Part shown: positions 33,650 to 42,833 of the stretch, in pieces
Numbering within the stretch: position 1 is the first letter of the stretch
How the letters are laid out: each line of letters opens with the position of its first letter
Assembly: GCA_029782225.1 (NCBI GenBank)
Contig: JAKOVF010000329.1
Span: 1-64,000, forward strand
Reading direction: 5' to 3'
DNA length: 64,000 nucleotides
Source of the DNA: Chloroflexota bacterium
Lineage (GTDB): Bacteria > Chloroflexota > Anaerolineae > Anaerolineales > Villigracilaceae
The notes under the pieces: model-generated
What the model was told of the DNA's origin: nothing
What the model saw: the letters and a program-made list of their open reading frames with translations, nothing else
The model's database searches: none
Translations under genes and position numbers: made by a program

Positions 33650-34435
33650 TTATTCCATCCCCATTACAGTTTTTGCCAGATCCGATAGAGCCAGCGACCA
33701 TTCATGGTCCGGTTGGGTGAGGGAGAACAGGTCCCGGCTGGCGTTCTCCGCCAGGTCAAATGTCAGCGGCATGACGCCGGCAACTGGCGCCTGGAACTCA
33801 GCCTCGAAGCGGGCTTTGATGTCCTCCCGGTCAAATTTTGGCAGGGCCTTGTTGACCAGCAGAATCAATTTCGGCACGTCAAGGCTGCGCGCCACATCCA
33901 CTGTGACCGCTGTGCCCTGCAAGTCCTGGCTATCTGGCCTCAAAATAACGATCAAAATGTCGGAGATGGCCATACAGAGCAAGGTTTCCTCATTCAGCCC
34001 CGGGTGCGTATCAATGAAGAGAAAATCGAGATCCAACTCTTTGATGATGGTCTGCAATCCCTCATTAAGTTTATTGAAATCATAGCCATCTCTCAATACC
34101 CGGCTGATCTCCTGACCCCTGATGGAAGAGGGGACGAACCAAAGGCTCTTGCCTGCCAGCTTTGTGCGACCCGTCGAGTCTGCACCCAATTCGCCAACTG
34201 CACAGGCGGCCTCTCGAATTCCACACTTGCCGTACAGGAAATCATTCAGCGTCCGGCCCATTTTGTTTTCGTCCAACCCGAACAGGGCATGGATGCCCGG
34301 CGATTGGATATCTGCATCCACCACGCCCACCCGTTTCCCTGCCAGCGCGGCCTGCGCGGCCAGGTCCGCAGTGATGTTGGATTTTCCTGTCCCACCACGG
34401 AACGAATGGATCGATACGATTTTCCCTTTGTTCAT
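33650..34435 (-). CDS. MinD/ParA-like P-loop ATPase
   Basis: 261 aa. The deviant Walker A is FRGGTGKSN (about 12-20), with Arg in place of the usual signature Lys (KGGxGKS). VVDADIQSPGIHALFG and FLFIDTHPGLNEETL are the Walker A' and B regions. Such ATPases position proteins or control partner activity at membranes. It lies 17 bp after a membrane protease with a cyclic-nucleotide domain, suggesting a functional link. Confidence 0.88.
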   Translation of the reverse strand: MNKGKIVSIHSFRGGTGKSNITADLAAQAALAGKRVGVVDADIQSPGIHALFGLDENKMGRTLNDFLYGKCGIREAACAVGELGADSTGRTKLAGKSLWFVPSSIRGQEISRVLRDGYDFNKLNEGLQTIIKELDLDFLFIDTHPGLNEETLLCMAISDILIVILRPDSQDLQGTAVTVDVARSLDVPKLILLVNKALPKFDREDIKARFEAEFQAPVAGVMPLTFDLAENASRDLFSLTQPDHEWSLALSDLAKTVMGME

Positions 34436-34452
34436 AAGCCCTACTCGCCTAT

Positions 34453-36291
34453 TCAGTCATTGTCCTGCATGCGCTGTTCTCTCAAGTGCTTCGCCTGTGC
34501 CTTTATCCTTGTAAAAAATTCCGTACCGGTAATTTCCTTGAAGTCGCGTTTTCGCCGGGCCTGATCAATTTCGAACGTCAGTTTCTCAACTTGTTTCTTC
34601 AACACATCTTCGCGTGCCTTGACTCTCTTTACCATTTGGAAAAAGGCGGAGAGAAGCGTGATGGCCTTGTCCTCGTCTGTGCCGGAGTGCGTCGGGATGG
34701 TGGGGGTGTCCTCTACGATGGAATAATCACCGTCCGCGATCTTCTGACTCCACTCCACGGTTTTCTCGATGTAAGTAGTCGAAAACCTCAGGCGTGATGA
34801 AAGACCCTGGATCATGCCAAGAGCGAGGTCAGGGCGTTGATTGAGCAGTGCGTGGAAATCGTCCTGCTTGAGCTCCAGCGCCTCTGAATTCACCAGGGCA
34901 ATGGCGGTGGCCGAACGCGGGGCTTCATCGAGCAGGGCCATCTCGCCGATTGTCTCGCCAGGCCCGCAGTTGTTTATGACCAATTCCCTGCCCAGCGAAT
35001 CCGTCGTCACTATATTGACGGAACCACGATATAACATAAAAACGGAATCGCCATTTTCCCCTTTGCGCATAAGCACATCACCCTTTGATAGCTTTCGCAC
35101 AGCGATTTTTTGGGCGATGGCTTCAAGCGCATCTTCGGGAAGGTCACGGAACAGAAACGTCTCTTTTAGTTTTCCAACCAGATCATGATTTGAAGCCTGC
35201 TGCCTGCGCGGATTTGGCCTTTTGATCCGCCTGCTCAGCGCAGACCACAAACCGCTGCCCGCGTGAGCGGTATCTGCCGCGCCGACCCGCGCATCCAGCA
35301 CATCCCACAGCTTGCTGGTGCGGGTGAGATAGACGCTCCGCACGAAGAGCATACAATACGGTCCGATTTCCCTGCGGAGAGTGTTCATCTTTGCTGCGAG
35401 GCGCTGGATCTCCATTTCAATCGCGGCACGCTTGTTCTCATCCGCTGTTTGTTTGGCGATCTTGCGTTTGATACCGATCTCCGCCTGCAAATAGATGAGC
35501 GCCTCCGTTTTCGAGGCTTTGTCCGGGCCGAACTGCCGGGCAATGGGAGCCAGCACCTCGTCCATGTTCTGGATGCGTTGGACAACGGCGGCCTCCCCCA
35601 GAGTCACGCGGTCCGTCATCCCAAGCATTTCCGAAATCCAGTGGCGTTGAATATTCAGGCTCTGCTTAATAATGATCGCAATACAACCAATGCCGACAAA
35701 GCCCGCCACTATGGCGAGCAGAAGTGATGTGTCCGATGTGACCATGAAGTTGAAGCCCATGTGCAGGCCCATCGCGATGGTAAGGCCAAGGACGGAAAAG
35801 AGCACGCGCTTCGATCCACGCTCAAAATGGGCCGCCGCCAGCGTACTTCCGACGATCCCGCTGGTGGTGGCGTGGATCAGGTTTGCCGAGAAAACGCGAT
35901 CCAGTGCCAGGCCGATGGCGAATTCGGGGGTACTCACTACGTAGGAGATTGTTTCGATCATCGCAAAGCCAATCCCTGCGCCGAAGCCGTAGATCGCGCC
36001 ATCCACCACATAATTAAAATCGGCGCGGCGCACCAGATAGAAAAGGACCAGGGCCTTGAGGATTTCCTCGCTGATCGGCGCCACCTCGCGGATGATCTGT
36101 CCCCGGCTCATCCCCGCCTCAATGAGTCTGGAATGCAGGAGCGCAGCCACAAGACAGGCAATCATCCCCCAGAGAATCGCGGTGACATTGTAGTGAAATT
36201 TCCCCGTTCCATGCAGATCAAGTTTGCGGATTAGGTAGACAAACCCCGGAGGGATGAGAAGCGAAATGATCACTGCGATCAAACCGTTCAT
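34453..36291 (-). CDS. PrsW-like membrane protease fused to a cyclic-nucleotide-binding domain
   Basis: 612 aa. Residues 1-210 hold about seven membrane helices with PrsW hallmarks: PISEEILKALVLFYL (E75-E76), DGAIYGFGAGIGFAMIE (97-113), NLIHATTSG (H140) and GLHMGFNF (H177). A helical linker (about 220-365) leads to a cNMP-binding domain (about 378-500) whose phosphate cassette GETIGEMALLDEAPRSATA (446-464) keeps the Glu and Arg that bind cAMP/cGMP. A coiled coil ends the protein (545-605). The start at 36291 is chosen because TTGCAG-17-TATGAT ends 7 nt before it; the frame stays open to 36408, but through that promoter and a hairpin. Cyclic nucleotide may control intramembrane cleavage. Confidence 0.82.
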   Translation of the reverse strand: MNGLIAVIISLLIPPGFVYLIRKLDLHGTGKFHYNVTAILWGMIACLVAALLHSRLIEAGMSRGQIIREVAPISEEILKALVLFYLVRRADFNYVVDGAIYGFGAGIGFAMIETISYVVSTPEFAIGLALDRVFSANLIHATTSGIVGSTLAAAHFERGSKRVLFSVLGLTIAMGLHMGFNFMVTSDTSLLLAIVAGFVGIGCIAIIIKQSLNIQRHWISEMLGMTDRVTLGEAAVVQRIQNMDEVLAPIARQFGPDKASKTEALIYLQAEIGIKRKIAKQTADENKRAAIEMEIQRLAAKMNTLRREIGPYCMLFVRSVYLTRTSKLWDVLDARVGAADTAHAGSGLWSALSRRIKRPNPRRQQASNHDLVGKLKETFLFRDLPEDALEAIAQKIAVRKLSKGDVLMRKGENGDSVFMLYRGSVNIVTTDSLGRELVINNCGPGETIGEMALLDEAPRSATAIALVNSEALELKQDDFHALLNQRPDLALGMIQGLSSRLRFSTTYIEKTVEWSQKIADGDYSIVEDTPTIPTHSGTDEDKAITLLSAFFQMVKRVKAREDVLKKQVEKLTFEIDQARRKRDFKEITGTEFFTRIKAQAKHLREQRMQDND

Positions 36292-36298
36292 AGATAAA

Positions 36299-36327
36299 AT
36301 CATACCGTATCTGGGAGTTGTCTGCAA
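36299..36327 (-). promoter_or_regulatory. Leaderless promoter of the PrsW operon
   Basis: On the minus strand, TTGCAG (36322-36327), 17-nt spacer, TATGAT (36299-36304), then 7 nt to the ATG at 36291. Confidence 0.7.
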
Positions 36328-36353
36328 CCATGTATCAGTCTGTGAGTAGCTCA

Positions 36354-36391
36354 AGGCGGCAACAGGTTGGTTTTCTGTTGCCGCCTCTTTG
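36354..36391. terminator. Hairpin between the anti-sigma gene and the PrsW operon
   Basis: Perfect 11-bp stem GGCGGCAACAG/CTGTTGCCGCC with a 9-nt loop. T-runs are weak on both strands, so it is a probable, not certain, transcript end for the sigma/anti-sigma pair. Its position argues against coding use of this stretch. Confidence 0.6.
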
Positions 36392-36458
36392 CCCATCCCC
36401 TCAACCAAGTAATGATTTCCGGGCGAGCTGGAGTTGGCTCATGAAATGTGAATGCACC

Positions 36459-36938
36459 TTATTTGCGGCGATTGATCCAAACCAGGGCAAGGATCAGGCC
36501 GGTCAGTGCAATGACCGCGATGGCGGCACGTGTGTTTGCCAACGTGCTTACCGCGACAGAGGAACCGCTCACTGGAAAAAAAAGAACGCTGATCACTGCC
36601 AGGGCGGCCAATACCAGTAAGCTCATCCCAACCAGTGCAGGCGGGCGGAGCAGACCGCGTTTCCAAGTCCCCCCAAACCACTTGCGCCAGAATGGAACCA
36701 TTGTGGTTTTTGGTTCCTGCCGCAGCCGGGCCATCAGGCGGGAATCGAGTTGTTTCAGGGCAGCTTTTTCCGGCTCAGTTCGAGGCAGCGAGCGCTTCAG
36801 GCGAAGGATCATCTCCTCGAGGCGGCGCAGCTCCTCGTCCGCACTTGAATCGGGTTGTCCGCTTTTTCCAGCGAGAACGCGGTCCGTAAAATCAGTTAAC
36901 TTCTTTTCTATCTCGGATTCAGGATTTGTTTTTTTCAT
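36459..36938 (-). CDS. Putative anti-sigma factor, membrane-bound
   Basis: 159 aa. The N-terminal cytoplasmic half is helical and charged (EKAALKQLDSRLMARLRQEP), then two membrane helices (about 100-122 and 137-155). It starts directly at the stop codon of an ECF sigma gene, which suggests it restrains that factor. No zinc motif is present, unlike the anti-sigma factor at 23798. Confidence 0.65.
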   Translation of the reverse strand: MKKTNPESEIEKKLTDFTDRVLAGKSGQPDSSADEELRRLEEMILRLKRSLPRTEPEKAALKQLDSRLMARLRQEPKTTMVPFWRKWFGGTWKRGLLRPPALVGMSLLVLAALAVISVLFFPVSGSSVAVSTLANTRAAIAVIALTGLILALVWINRRK

Positions 36939-37499
36939 TTACGTCTTCTTCTTGTAAATCTCGGTCAACGCATGAAGAGCACGACGGTAAAGGGACCTGA
37001 CTGCCTCGAGGCTGTGCCCCTCCACCTCGGCGATCTCATGGAATTCCAGGTCTTCAACGAAGCGCTGCAGGATGATCTCTCGATACTTTTCGGGCAACTC
37101 CCGCAATGCCAGCCGGATCTGAATGCGCTCTTCCAGTTGTTGAGGGCCATCCTCTTCATTCGGGCCAGAGTTCTCGAACAGAGGCTCCAGTGGAGGATTC
37201 TGCCGCAGGCTTCGCTTTCGGTAGAATGCGGCGATCCCGCGTTTTGTTAATATCCTTAGCCAGGCGCCAAAGTGACCGTCTCCTCGATAACTGGGCAGGG
37301 AACGGAACGCTGCGATGAAAATCTCCTGGATCACGTCCTCCAGCTCATCAGCAGGAACGAGATACCTTACCCTTCTGTAGACGATGGGCAGGAAGCGTTC
37401 GTAGAGCTTGTGAAACGCTTCCATATCCCCATCTTTGGCCTGCTGGATCAGGGATTCATCACTATTGTTCAAGGCTGTCGTTTTTGAACGTACTTCCAT
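36939..37499 (-). CDS. ECF-type RNA polymerase sigma factor
   Basis: 186 aa. Region 2 is DMEAFHKLYERFLPIVYRRVRYLV...LEDVIQEIFIAAFRSL and region 4 is LPEKYREIILQRFVEDLEFHEIAEVEGHSLEAVRSLYRRALHAL. Both DNA-binding regions are complete. Coupled to the membrane protein that follows, its likely anti-sigma partner. Confidence 0.92.
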   Translation of the reverse strand: MEVRSKTTALNNSDESLIQQAKDGDMEAFHKLYERFLPIVYRRVRYLVPADELEDVIQEIFIAAFRSLPSYRGDGHFGAWLRILTKRGIAAFYRKRSLRQNPPLEPLFENSGPNEEDGPQQLEERIQIRLALRELPEKYREIILQRFVEDLEFHEIAEVEGHSLEAVRSLYRRALHALTEIYKKKT

Positions 37500-37702
37500 A
37501 AAATTTGTTGCTCAATATAGGGATTTTGGGTCGCGAGATTGGAAATTGCCTGTAAAAGGCAAAAGGACTATAACATAAAACCGCGCTTCATCCCCCGGGA
37601 GGTGATTCGTAGAGAAACCATCGGCAAATCGACAGACTCTGATCGTCTCGCGACCAGAGCCTGCTTCCGTTTCATCGGCCTTGCCAGGCCGAACTTGCCG
37701 GC

Positions 37703-38113
37703 TTATTGGCTGAAGTTTAGAGTCTTTCCATCTGAAGTGGTGATCTGCAATTGGCCGCTGTTCAACTGGAAAGCCTGGGCACTGCTCAAAGCATTCAGGA
37801 ACAGGGACTCCTGGTCCATCACGCCTGCCGGACCTGTACAAGCCATAAGGGTTGATACCAACTCGCTGATGCGGATCTTGGTTCCGTCCAGTTTGTAGCT
37901 TCCGCCATAGGAGTTACAGCCTGACAAGCCGGTGACCCTCCCGTCTTCAAAGGCGATGGTGACTGTGGTCCCGGCCAACGGCGTGGTTCCGTTATAGCCG
38001 GTGAGTATCCACTTCGTCCCATTTAGAGGATCGGCGTTGTCCCTGGCGCAGGCTGTTAAAGTCAACAGCAGCATCGCTGTAATGATAGCCATCATCGTGG
38101 ATCGAGTTTTCAT
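37703..38113 (-). CDS. META-domain lipoprotein (HslJ-like)
   Basis: 136 aa. The signal peptide ends in a lipobox (LTAC near 19-22). Residues about 30-136 match the META domain: NGTKWILTGYNG, GRVTGLSGCNSYGGSYKLDG, STLMACTGPAGVMDQESLFLNAL. HslJ relatives are linked to heat and novobiocin tolerance in enterobacteria; the role here is unknown. The 190 bp beyond its end hold nothing recognisable. Confidence 0.88.
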   Translation of the reverse strand: MKTRSTMMAIITAMLLLTLTACARDNADPLNGTKWILTGYNGTTPLAGTTVTIAFEDGRVTGLSGCNSYGGSYKLDGTKIRISELVSTLMACTGPAGVMDQESLFLNALSSAQAFQLNSGQLQITTSDGKTLNFSQ

Positions 38114-38200
38114 CAGAGAACATCCTTTCAGTTCTTTTTCTGCTCAGACGAGGCAGAGAGGGGAATGGTTCCTATTCAAGATGCTATACTCGCTTCAGCC

Positions 38201-38809
38201 ATGTGGATCTATCTTCTTCAAGGCATCGGCTATGGATTGGCAGCAGCGGCTCAGCCCGGTCCACTTCAAATGTTTCTTATCTCGCAAACGCTCACGCGCG
38301 GCTGGAAGCGGACCCTGCTCTCTGGCTTTGCACCGTTGCTGAGCGACGGGCCGATCATTCTGGTTTCCCTGCTCATCCTGAGTCAAGTCCCGGCCTGGCT
38401 GCAGCGCGGACTTTACATCGCGGGCGGGTCCTTTGTTCTTTATCTGGCGTATGGAGCATTCAAGGCCTGGGGGAATTTTGAAGGCTCCTTGTCTCGTTTA
38501 GAATTCAATCCTCAACAAAGCCTGTTCAAAGCTGTTATGGTCAACATCCTGAATCCAGCCCCATATCTATTTTGGATGCTGGTGCTCGGGCCAATCCTGC
38601 TGGGGGGATGGCAGGAGAATCCCGTGCATGGGATTGGTTTCCTGGCAGGCTTCTATTCGACTATGGTTGGCAGTTCGCTTGTCCTCATCATTGTGTTTGG
38701 CACTTTTCAAAGGCTGGGACCCAGAATCACTCGAGCGCTGCTGGGGATATCAGTCATTGTATTATTTTGCTTTGCCATCTACGAGTTGTATCTTGGGATT
38801 GTCGGTTAA
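38201..38809 (+). CDS. LysE-family translocator
   Basis: 202 aa from the ATG at 38201, with TATACT (38185-38190) 10 nt before it. About six membrane helices. GLAAAAQPGPLQMFLISQTLTRGWKRTLLSGFAPLLSDG and NPAPYLFW are LysE/RhtB features. Exporters of amino acids or related small molecules. Confidence 0.82.
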   Translation: MWIYLLQGIGYGLAAAAQPGPLQMFLISQTLTRGWKRTLLSGFAPLLSDGPIILVSLLILSQVPAWLQRGLYIAGGSFVLYLAYGAFKAWGNFEGSLSRLEFNPQQSLFKAVMVNILNPAPYLFWMLVLGPILLGGWQENPVHGIGFLAGFYSTMVGSSLVLIIVFGTFQRLGPRITRALLGISVIVLFCFAIYELYLGIVG

Positions 38810-38821
38810 AATCCCTTGCAG

Positions 38822-39967
38822 ATGCATGAAACTGCAATTGATCCCTCTCTGATTTTTATTGAACTTGGTCTGGCGGTCATCGGACTCGCTATTTTGGCGC
38901 GCCTGGCCAGCCGCTGGGGATTTTCAGCGATACCGCTTTATCTGCTGGCGGGTCTGGCTTTCGGGAATGGCGGGCTGCTTCCGCTCAATTTCAGCGAGGA
39001 TTTTATTCATGTAGGGGCGGAGATTGGCGTCCTGCTCCTACTTTTCATGCTTGGTCTGGAATATACCGGAGATGAGTTAAAGGAAAACCTTCAAAAGGGA
39101 TTGACTTCCGGCGTGGTGGATTTTTTGTTCAACTTTCCGCCCGGCCTGATCTGCGGCTTTTTACTGGGTTGGGATCCGCTGGCCTCGATTTTGCTGGGAG
39201 GGATTACTTACATTTCATCGTCCGGAGTGATCGCCCGCATTCTGCATGAACTGAAGTGGATGGATAAGCCGGGCATTCCGGTAGTGATGTCCATCCTTGT
39301 GTTGGAAGACCTCGTGATGGCTTTATACCTTCCATTGTTGGGAGTGTTATTGATTGGTCAGGGCTGGCAAATGGGATTGATATCCATCCTGGTCGCGCTG
39401 GCAACGGTCGGACTGGTTTTGTTCATAGCCATCCGATATGGCAAAAACATCAGCCAGCTCATCTCACACGAATCAAATGAGATCAGCCTCCTGACTGTCT
39501 TTGGCATGATCCTGCTTGTCGCCGGGGTTGCGCAGCGTTTACAGGTCTCGGCTGCGATCGGCGCGTTCCTGGTTGGAATTGCCGTTTCGGGACACTTGGC
39601 CCGGCGCGCCCACGATTTGATCAGCCCGTTGCGTGACCTGTTCGCGGCAACCTTCTTTTTCTTCTTCGGTCTGCAGATCGACCCGGCCACGCTTCCACCG
39701 GTCCTTGTGCTGGCAGTTGGATTGGGCCTGGTCACGGCCCTCACAAAATTCCTGACCGGCTGGTGGGCCACCCGTCGTGCTGGAATTGATCGCAAAGGAC
39801 AAATACGCGCGGGTATGTTATTGATCCCGCGTGGGGAATTCTCGATCGTGATTGCAGGGCTCGGGGTCGGCGCGGGTCTGAATGCGGAGATAGGACCCCT
39901 GGCAGCTGCCTATGTGTTATTTTTGGTTATACTGGGGCCTATCCTTTCCCGAATACTATCAGATTGA
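38822..39967 (+). CDS. CPA2-family cation/proton antiporter (Kef/Nha-like)
   Basis: 381 aa, about 12 membrane helices from residue 10 on. LGLEYTGDELKENL, GITYISSSGVIARIL and FGLQIDPATLP are conserved in CPA2 sodium or potassium/proton antiporters. No cytoplasmic TrkA-N domain follows, so it is the minimal form. It starts 12 bp after the LysE gene; TAAAAT lies 9 nt before the ATG. Confidence 0.88.
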   Translation: MHETAIDPSLIFIELGLAVIGLAILARLASRWGFSAIPLYLLAGLAFGNGGLLPLNFSEDFIHVGAEIGVLLLLFMLGLEYTGDELKENLQKGLTSGVVDFLFNFPPGLICGFLLGWDPLASILLGGITYISSSGVIARILHELKWMDKPGIPVVMSILVLEDLVMALYLPLLGVLLIGQGWQMGLISILVALATVGLVLFIAIRYGKNISQLISHESNEISLLTVFGMILLVAGVAQRLQVSAAIGAFLVGIAVSGHLARRAHDLISPLRDLFAATFFFFFGLQIDPATLPPVLVLAVGLGLVTALTKFLTGWWATRRAGIDRKGQIRAGMLLIPRGEFSIVIAGLGVGAGLNAEIGPLAAAYVLFLVILGPILSRILSD

Positions 39968-40011
39968 CGCGTTAATTGAATATTCCGATTCCTGTCACAG
40001 GAGCGCTCAAA

Positions 40012-40317
40012 ATGCAAATCGTCCTTGTGCATGTCCATGTGAAACCTGAATTTGTGGAAGCTTTCAAGGAAGCGACCCTTGCCAATGCCAGCAACAGCGT
40101 GACGGAGGCTGGCATCGCACGCTTTGACGTGATCCAGCAGGCCGATGACACTACGCGATTTATCCTTGTGGAAGTTTACCGGTCGCCGGAGGCCTCTGCC
40201 GCGCACAAGGAGACGCCGCATTATCTTCGTTGGCGCGACACGGTAGCTGAGATGATGGCAGAACCAAGGCAGGGGATCAAATACGGCAACATTTTCCCTG
40301 AGGATGCAGATTGGTAA
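40012..40317 (+). CDS. Antibiotic biosynthesis monooxygenase (ABM) domain protein
   Basis: 101 aa from the ATG at 40012 (CAGGAG upstream). [21 protein letters not shown]...[38 protein letters not shown] matches the dimeric ABM/YgiN-LsrG fold. Members include quinol monooxygenases and the AI-2 degrading LsrG. Followed by an alcohol dehydrogenase 26 bp later, so the pair may act on one small carbonyl substrate. Confidence 0.88.
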   Translation: MQIVLVHVHVKPEFVEAFKEATLANASNSVTEAGIARFDVIQQADDTTRFILVEVYRSPEASAAHKETPHYLRWRDTVAEMMAEPRQGIKYGNIFPEDADW

Positions 40318-40343
40318 TGCAGGGAGTCCAAAGGTGAATAGCG

Positions 40344-41501
40344 ATGTCCTCTTTTGAATTCACCACTGCCAATAAAATCATATTTGGAGGGGGAAAACTG
40401 AATGAGCTGGCCGAGCAGGTTCGAAGGCGCGTGAGGCGTCTGCTTTTGGTGCGCGGTCATGAGTCAGACGCGGTAGGGCGCATAAGGGAGTTGCTCTCTG
40501 CACAGGAAGTCCAGTTTACTGAATTTGAAATGCACAGCGAGCCGACAGTCGATCTTGTCCGTGAAGGCATGAGGATTGCCGGTGACTTTGATTGCGATGC
40601 AGTCATCGGACTGGGTGGCGGCAGCGTGCTGGACACTGGCAAGGCGATCGCGGCGCTGGCGACCAATCCCGGCGATGTGCTGGATTATCTGGAGGTCGTT
40701 GGCAAAGGACAGGCGCTGGTGGAGGCATCACTCCGATACATCGCAATTCCGACCACGGCTGGTACCGGTTCAGAGGTCACCCGCAACGCGGTGATCGAAG
40801 CGCCCGAGGATAGGGTCAAAGTGAGTTTGCGCAGCCCGTTGATGCTGCCCTGGCTTGCGCTGGTTGACCCCGAATTGACTTACAGCATGCCTCCTGAAGT
40901 GACGGCAGCCTCAGGGCTGGACGCGCTAACACAGTTGATTGAGCCGTTTGTTTCAGTGAAAGCCAATCCGATGACCGACGCGATTTGCCGCGAAGGTATC
41001 CGGCATGTGGCATTGTCCTTGAGACGCGCCTATGAAAATGGCGCGGATAAATCCGCGCGGGAGGGAATGTCGCTGGCAAGTCTGTTTGGCGGTATGGCGC
41101 TGGCGAATGCCACACTGGGAGCGGTACATGGATTTGCCGGTCCGTTAGGTGGGATGTTCCATGCGCCGCACGGAGCGCTCTGCGCCCGCTTGCTGCCTCT
41201 CGTGATGGAAACCAATATCCGCGCTCTGGAAGCGCGTCCACCCGGACACCCGGCTCTTGACCGTTACGTTGAAATTGCACAGATCCTGACCGGTGACCGG
41301 AACGCCAGAGCCTTCGAAGGGGCCGGGTGGGTTAGCTACTTAGTCCGCAAATTGGAAATCCCCGCGCTCTCAGATTATGGAATGCAACCAGATGATATTG
41401 CAGAGGCTGTGGAAAAAACTTTGAAAGCAAATAGTTACAGGGGGAATCCGATCCCGTTGAGTGAAGAGGAGTTGAGGGGAATCTTGGAGCGAGCTTTGTA
41501 A
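40344..41501 (+). CDS. Iron-containing alcohol dehydrogenase
   Basis: 385 aa. GGGSVLDTGKAIA (NAD-binding) and AIPTTAGTGSEVTRNAVI (near 137-155) are conserved, and HGFAGPLGGMFHAPHGALCARLLP near 262-285 provides the metal-binding histidines. Reversibly oxidises short-chain alcohols with NAD(P); the exact substrate is unknown. A terminator follows at 41537. Confidence 0.92.
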   Translation: MSSFEFTTANKIIFGGGKLNELAEQVRRRVRRLLLVRGHESDAVGRIRELLSAQEVQFTEFEMHSEPTVDLVREGMRIAGDFDCDAVIGLGGGSVLDTGKAIAALATNPGDVLDYLEVVGKGQALVEASLRYIAIPTTAGTGSEVTRNAVIEAPEDRVKVSLRSPLMLPWLALVDPELTYSMPPEVTAASGLDALTQLIEPFVSVKANPMTDAICREGIRHVALSLRRAYENGADKSAREGMSLASLFGGMALANATLGAVHGFAGPLGGMFHAPHGALCARLLPLVMETNIRALEARPPGHPALDRYVEIAQILTGDRNARAFEGAGWVSYLVRKLEIPALSDYGMQPDDIAEAVEKTLKANSYRGNPIPLSEEELRGILERAL

Positions 41502-41534
41502 CGCGCGCAAGAGCGCAAAATCAGTGACAAAATG

Positions 41535-41567
41535 AAAAGGAGCCACCATTTCGGCGGCTCCTTTTTG
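41535..41567 (+). terminator. Rho-independent terminator
   Basis: AAAAGGAGCC/GGCTCCTTTT stem followed by TG; ends the ABM/alcohol dehydrogenase operon. Confidence 0.85.
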
Positions 41568-41572
41568 ACTGT

Positions 41573-42670
41573 CTAGATACCGGCCACTCCGCCGGCTGTC
41601 CGCAACGCAGATCGTATCATCAGAAATTCAGTGATGTTCTCGGATGTAATCAAACCGACGAACTGACCCAAATGCATGACCGGCAGCGTTTTCGAGCCAG
41701 ATTCCTGTAAACGTGTGACGGCCATCTCCACCATGTCATGCGAGTCTACTGTGGGAAGGTCGCGGCGCATGACGCTGGTGACGGGCGTATCCTGTCCATT
41801 TTTCGAGAGGGCATGGATGAAATCATCCCGCGTCAGCACACCGACCACGTTTCCATTTTCGACAACAGGAAAGTCCTGTTGTGAGCTGGAAAGGATCAAC
41901 TGAACGACACGTGCCAGTGTATCTGCAGGGGAGAGGGCTTCAAATTTTGTGAGCATGGCGCGCGTAATCGGAATACCGCTGATCGAGTTTTTCATCTGCA
42001 CCATGTGATTTTCCTCCGCCGCCCCGATCCATACAAAGAATGCGATGAAGAGCAGGAAGGGATTGGCAAAGATGCCGATGAAACCAAACAGGAACGCGAT
42101 GCCCTGTCCAATGCTGGATGCGATCTGTGTGGCACGGACGTAGTCCATCTTCATGGCAAGGATGGCGCGCAGCACGCGTCCGCCGTCCATTGGAAAGGCG
42201 GGGATGAGGTTGAAGAGTACGAGGATGACATTGATGTATAACAGGCGGACCAGGAAAGATCCGGATGCCATTGTCTGCAGGTTCAACGAGGCCAACTGCC
42301 CGGTCAAGGCCAGAACCGCAAACAGGATTGCCGCGATGACCACGTTCACCGCGGGTCCCATCAGCGCAACCCAAAGCTCCTCGATTGGTTTGTCCGGCAT
42401 GCGCTCCAATCGCGCCACGCCGCCAATGGGATAAAGCGTAATGTCGCGCGTCTTGATCCCGTAGCGGCGTGCGGTAAGCGCGTGTCCATATTCATGCAGG
42501 ACCACACAGGCAAACAAGGCAAGGATGAAAAGAATGCCGATCAGCACGGCGTTGAGGGTTTGACTCTGCACCCAGTAACTGTAAGCCACCCAGCCGATCA
42601 ATAAAAGAAATGTGGCATGGACGTAAACGTCAATGCCAGCAAAGCGTCCTAATTTCCAGCTCCATTTCAT
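41573..42670 (-). CDS. M50 site-2 protease with two CBS domains
   Basis: 365 aa. Six membrane segments in residues 1-215 with HEYGH (near 60) for zinc and NLIPAFPMDGGRVLRAIL (near 156) for the third ligand. Residues about 240-355 form a CBS pair (ALSPADTLARVVQLIL, VLTRDDFIHAL, TVDSHDMVEMAVTRLQESG). CBS domains bind adenine nucleotides and may gate proteolysis. Not operonic with its neighbours. GGAG precedes the ATG. Confidence 0.92.
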   Translation of the reverse strand: MKWSWKLGRFAGIDVYVHATFLLLIGWVAYSYWVQSQTLNAVLIGILFILALFACVVLHEYGHALTARRYGIKTRDITLYPIGGVARLERMPDKPIEELWVALMGPAVNVVIAAILFAVLALTGQLASLNLQTMASGSFLVRLLYINVILVLFNLIPAFPMDGGRVLRAILAMKMDYVRATQIASSIGQGIAFLFGFIGIFANPFLLFIAFFVWIGAAEENHMVQMKNSISGIPITRAMLTKFEALSPADTLARVVQLILSSSQQDFPVVENGNVVGVLTRDDFIHALSKNGQDTPVTSVMRRDLPTVDSHDMVEMAVTRLQESGSKTLPVMHLGQFVGLITSENITEFLMIRSALRTAGGVAGI

Positions 42671-42833
42671 TTTTGCTCCATTTTCAAAACCAGAGCTCTT
42701 AGAGTCTCCGGCTACTATTTATGCCTGGATTGTACGAATTCAATATTAGAATAGCATCTAAAAAACGTCATAAAGTATTAGAGCCTGTCAGAAATTCCTA
42801 CACCGGTTTAAACGCATAGACAAGGAGACTATT

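Noticed and set aside
36292-36408. N-terminal extension of the PrsW-like protein
   Set aside because: The stretch contains a promoter (TTGCAG-17-TATGAT) and an 11-bp hairpin, and the ATG at 36291 opens directly with the first membrane helix.
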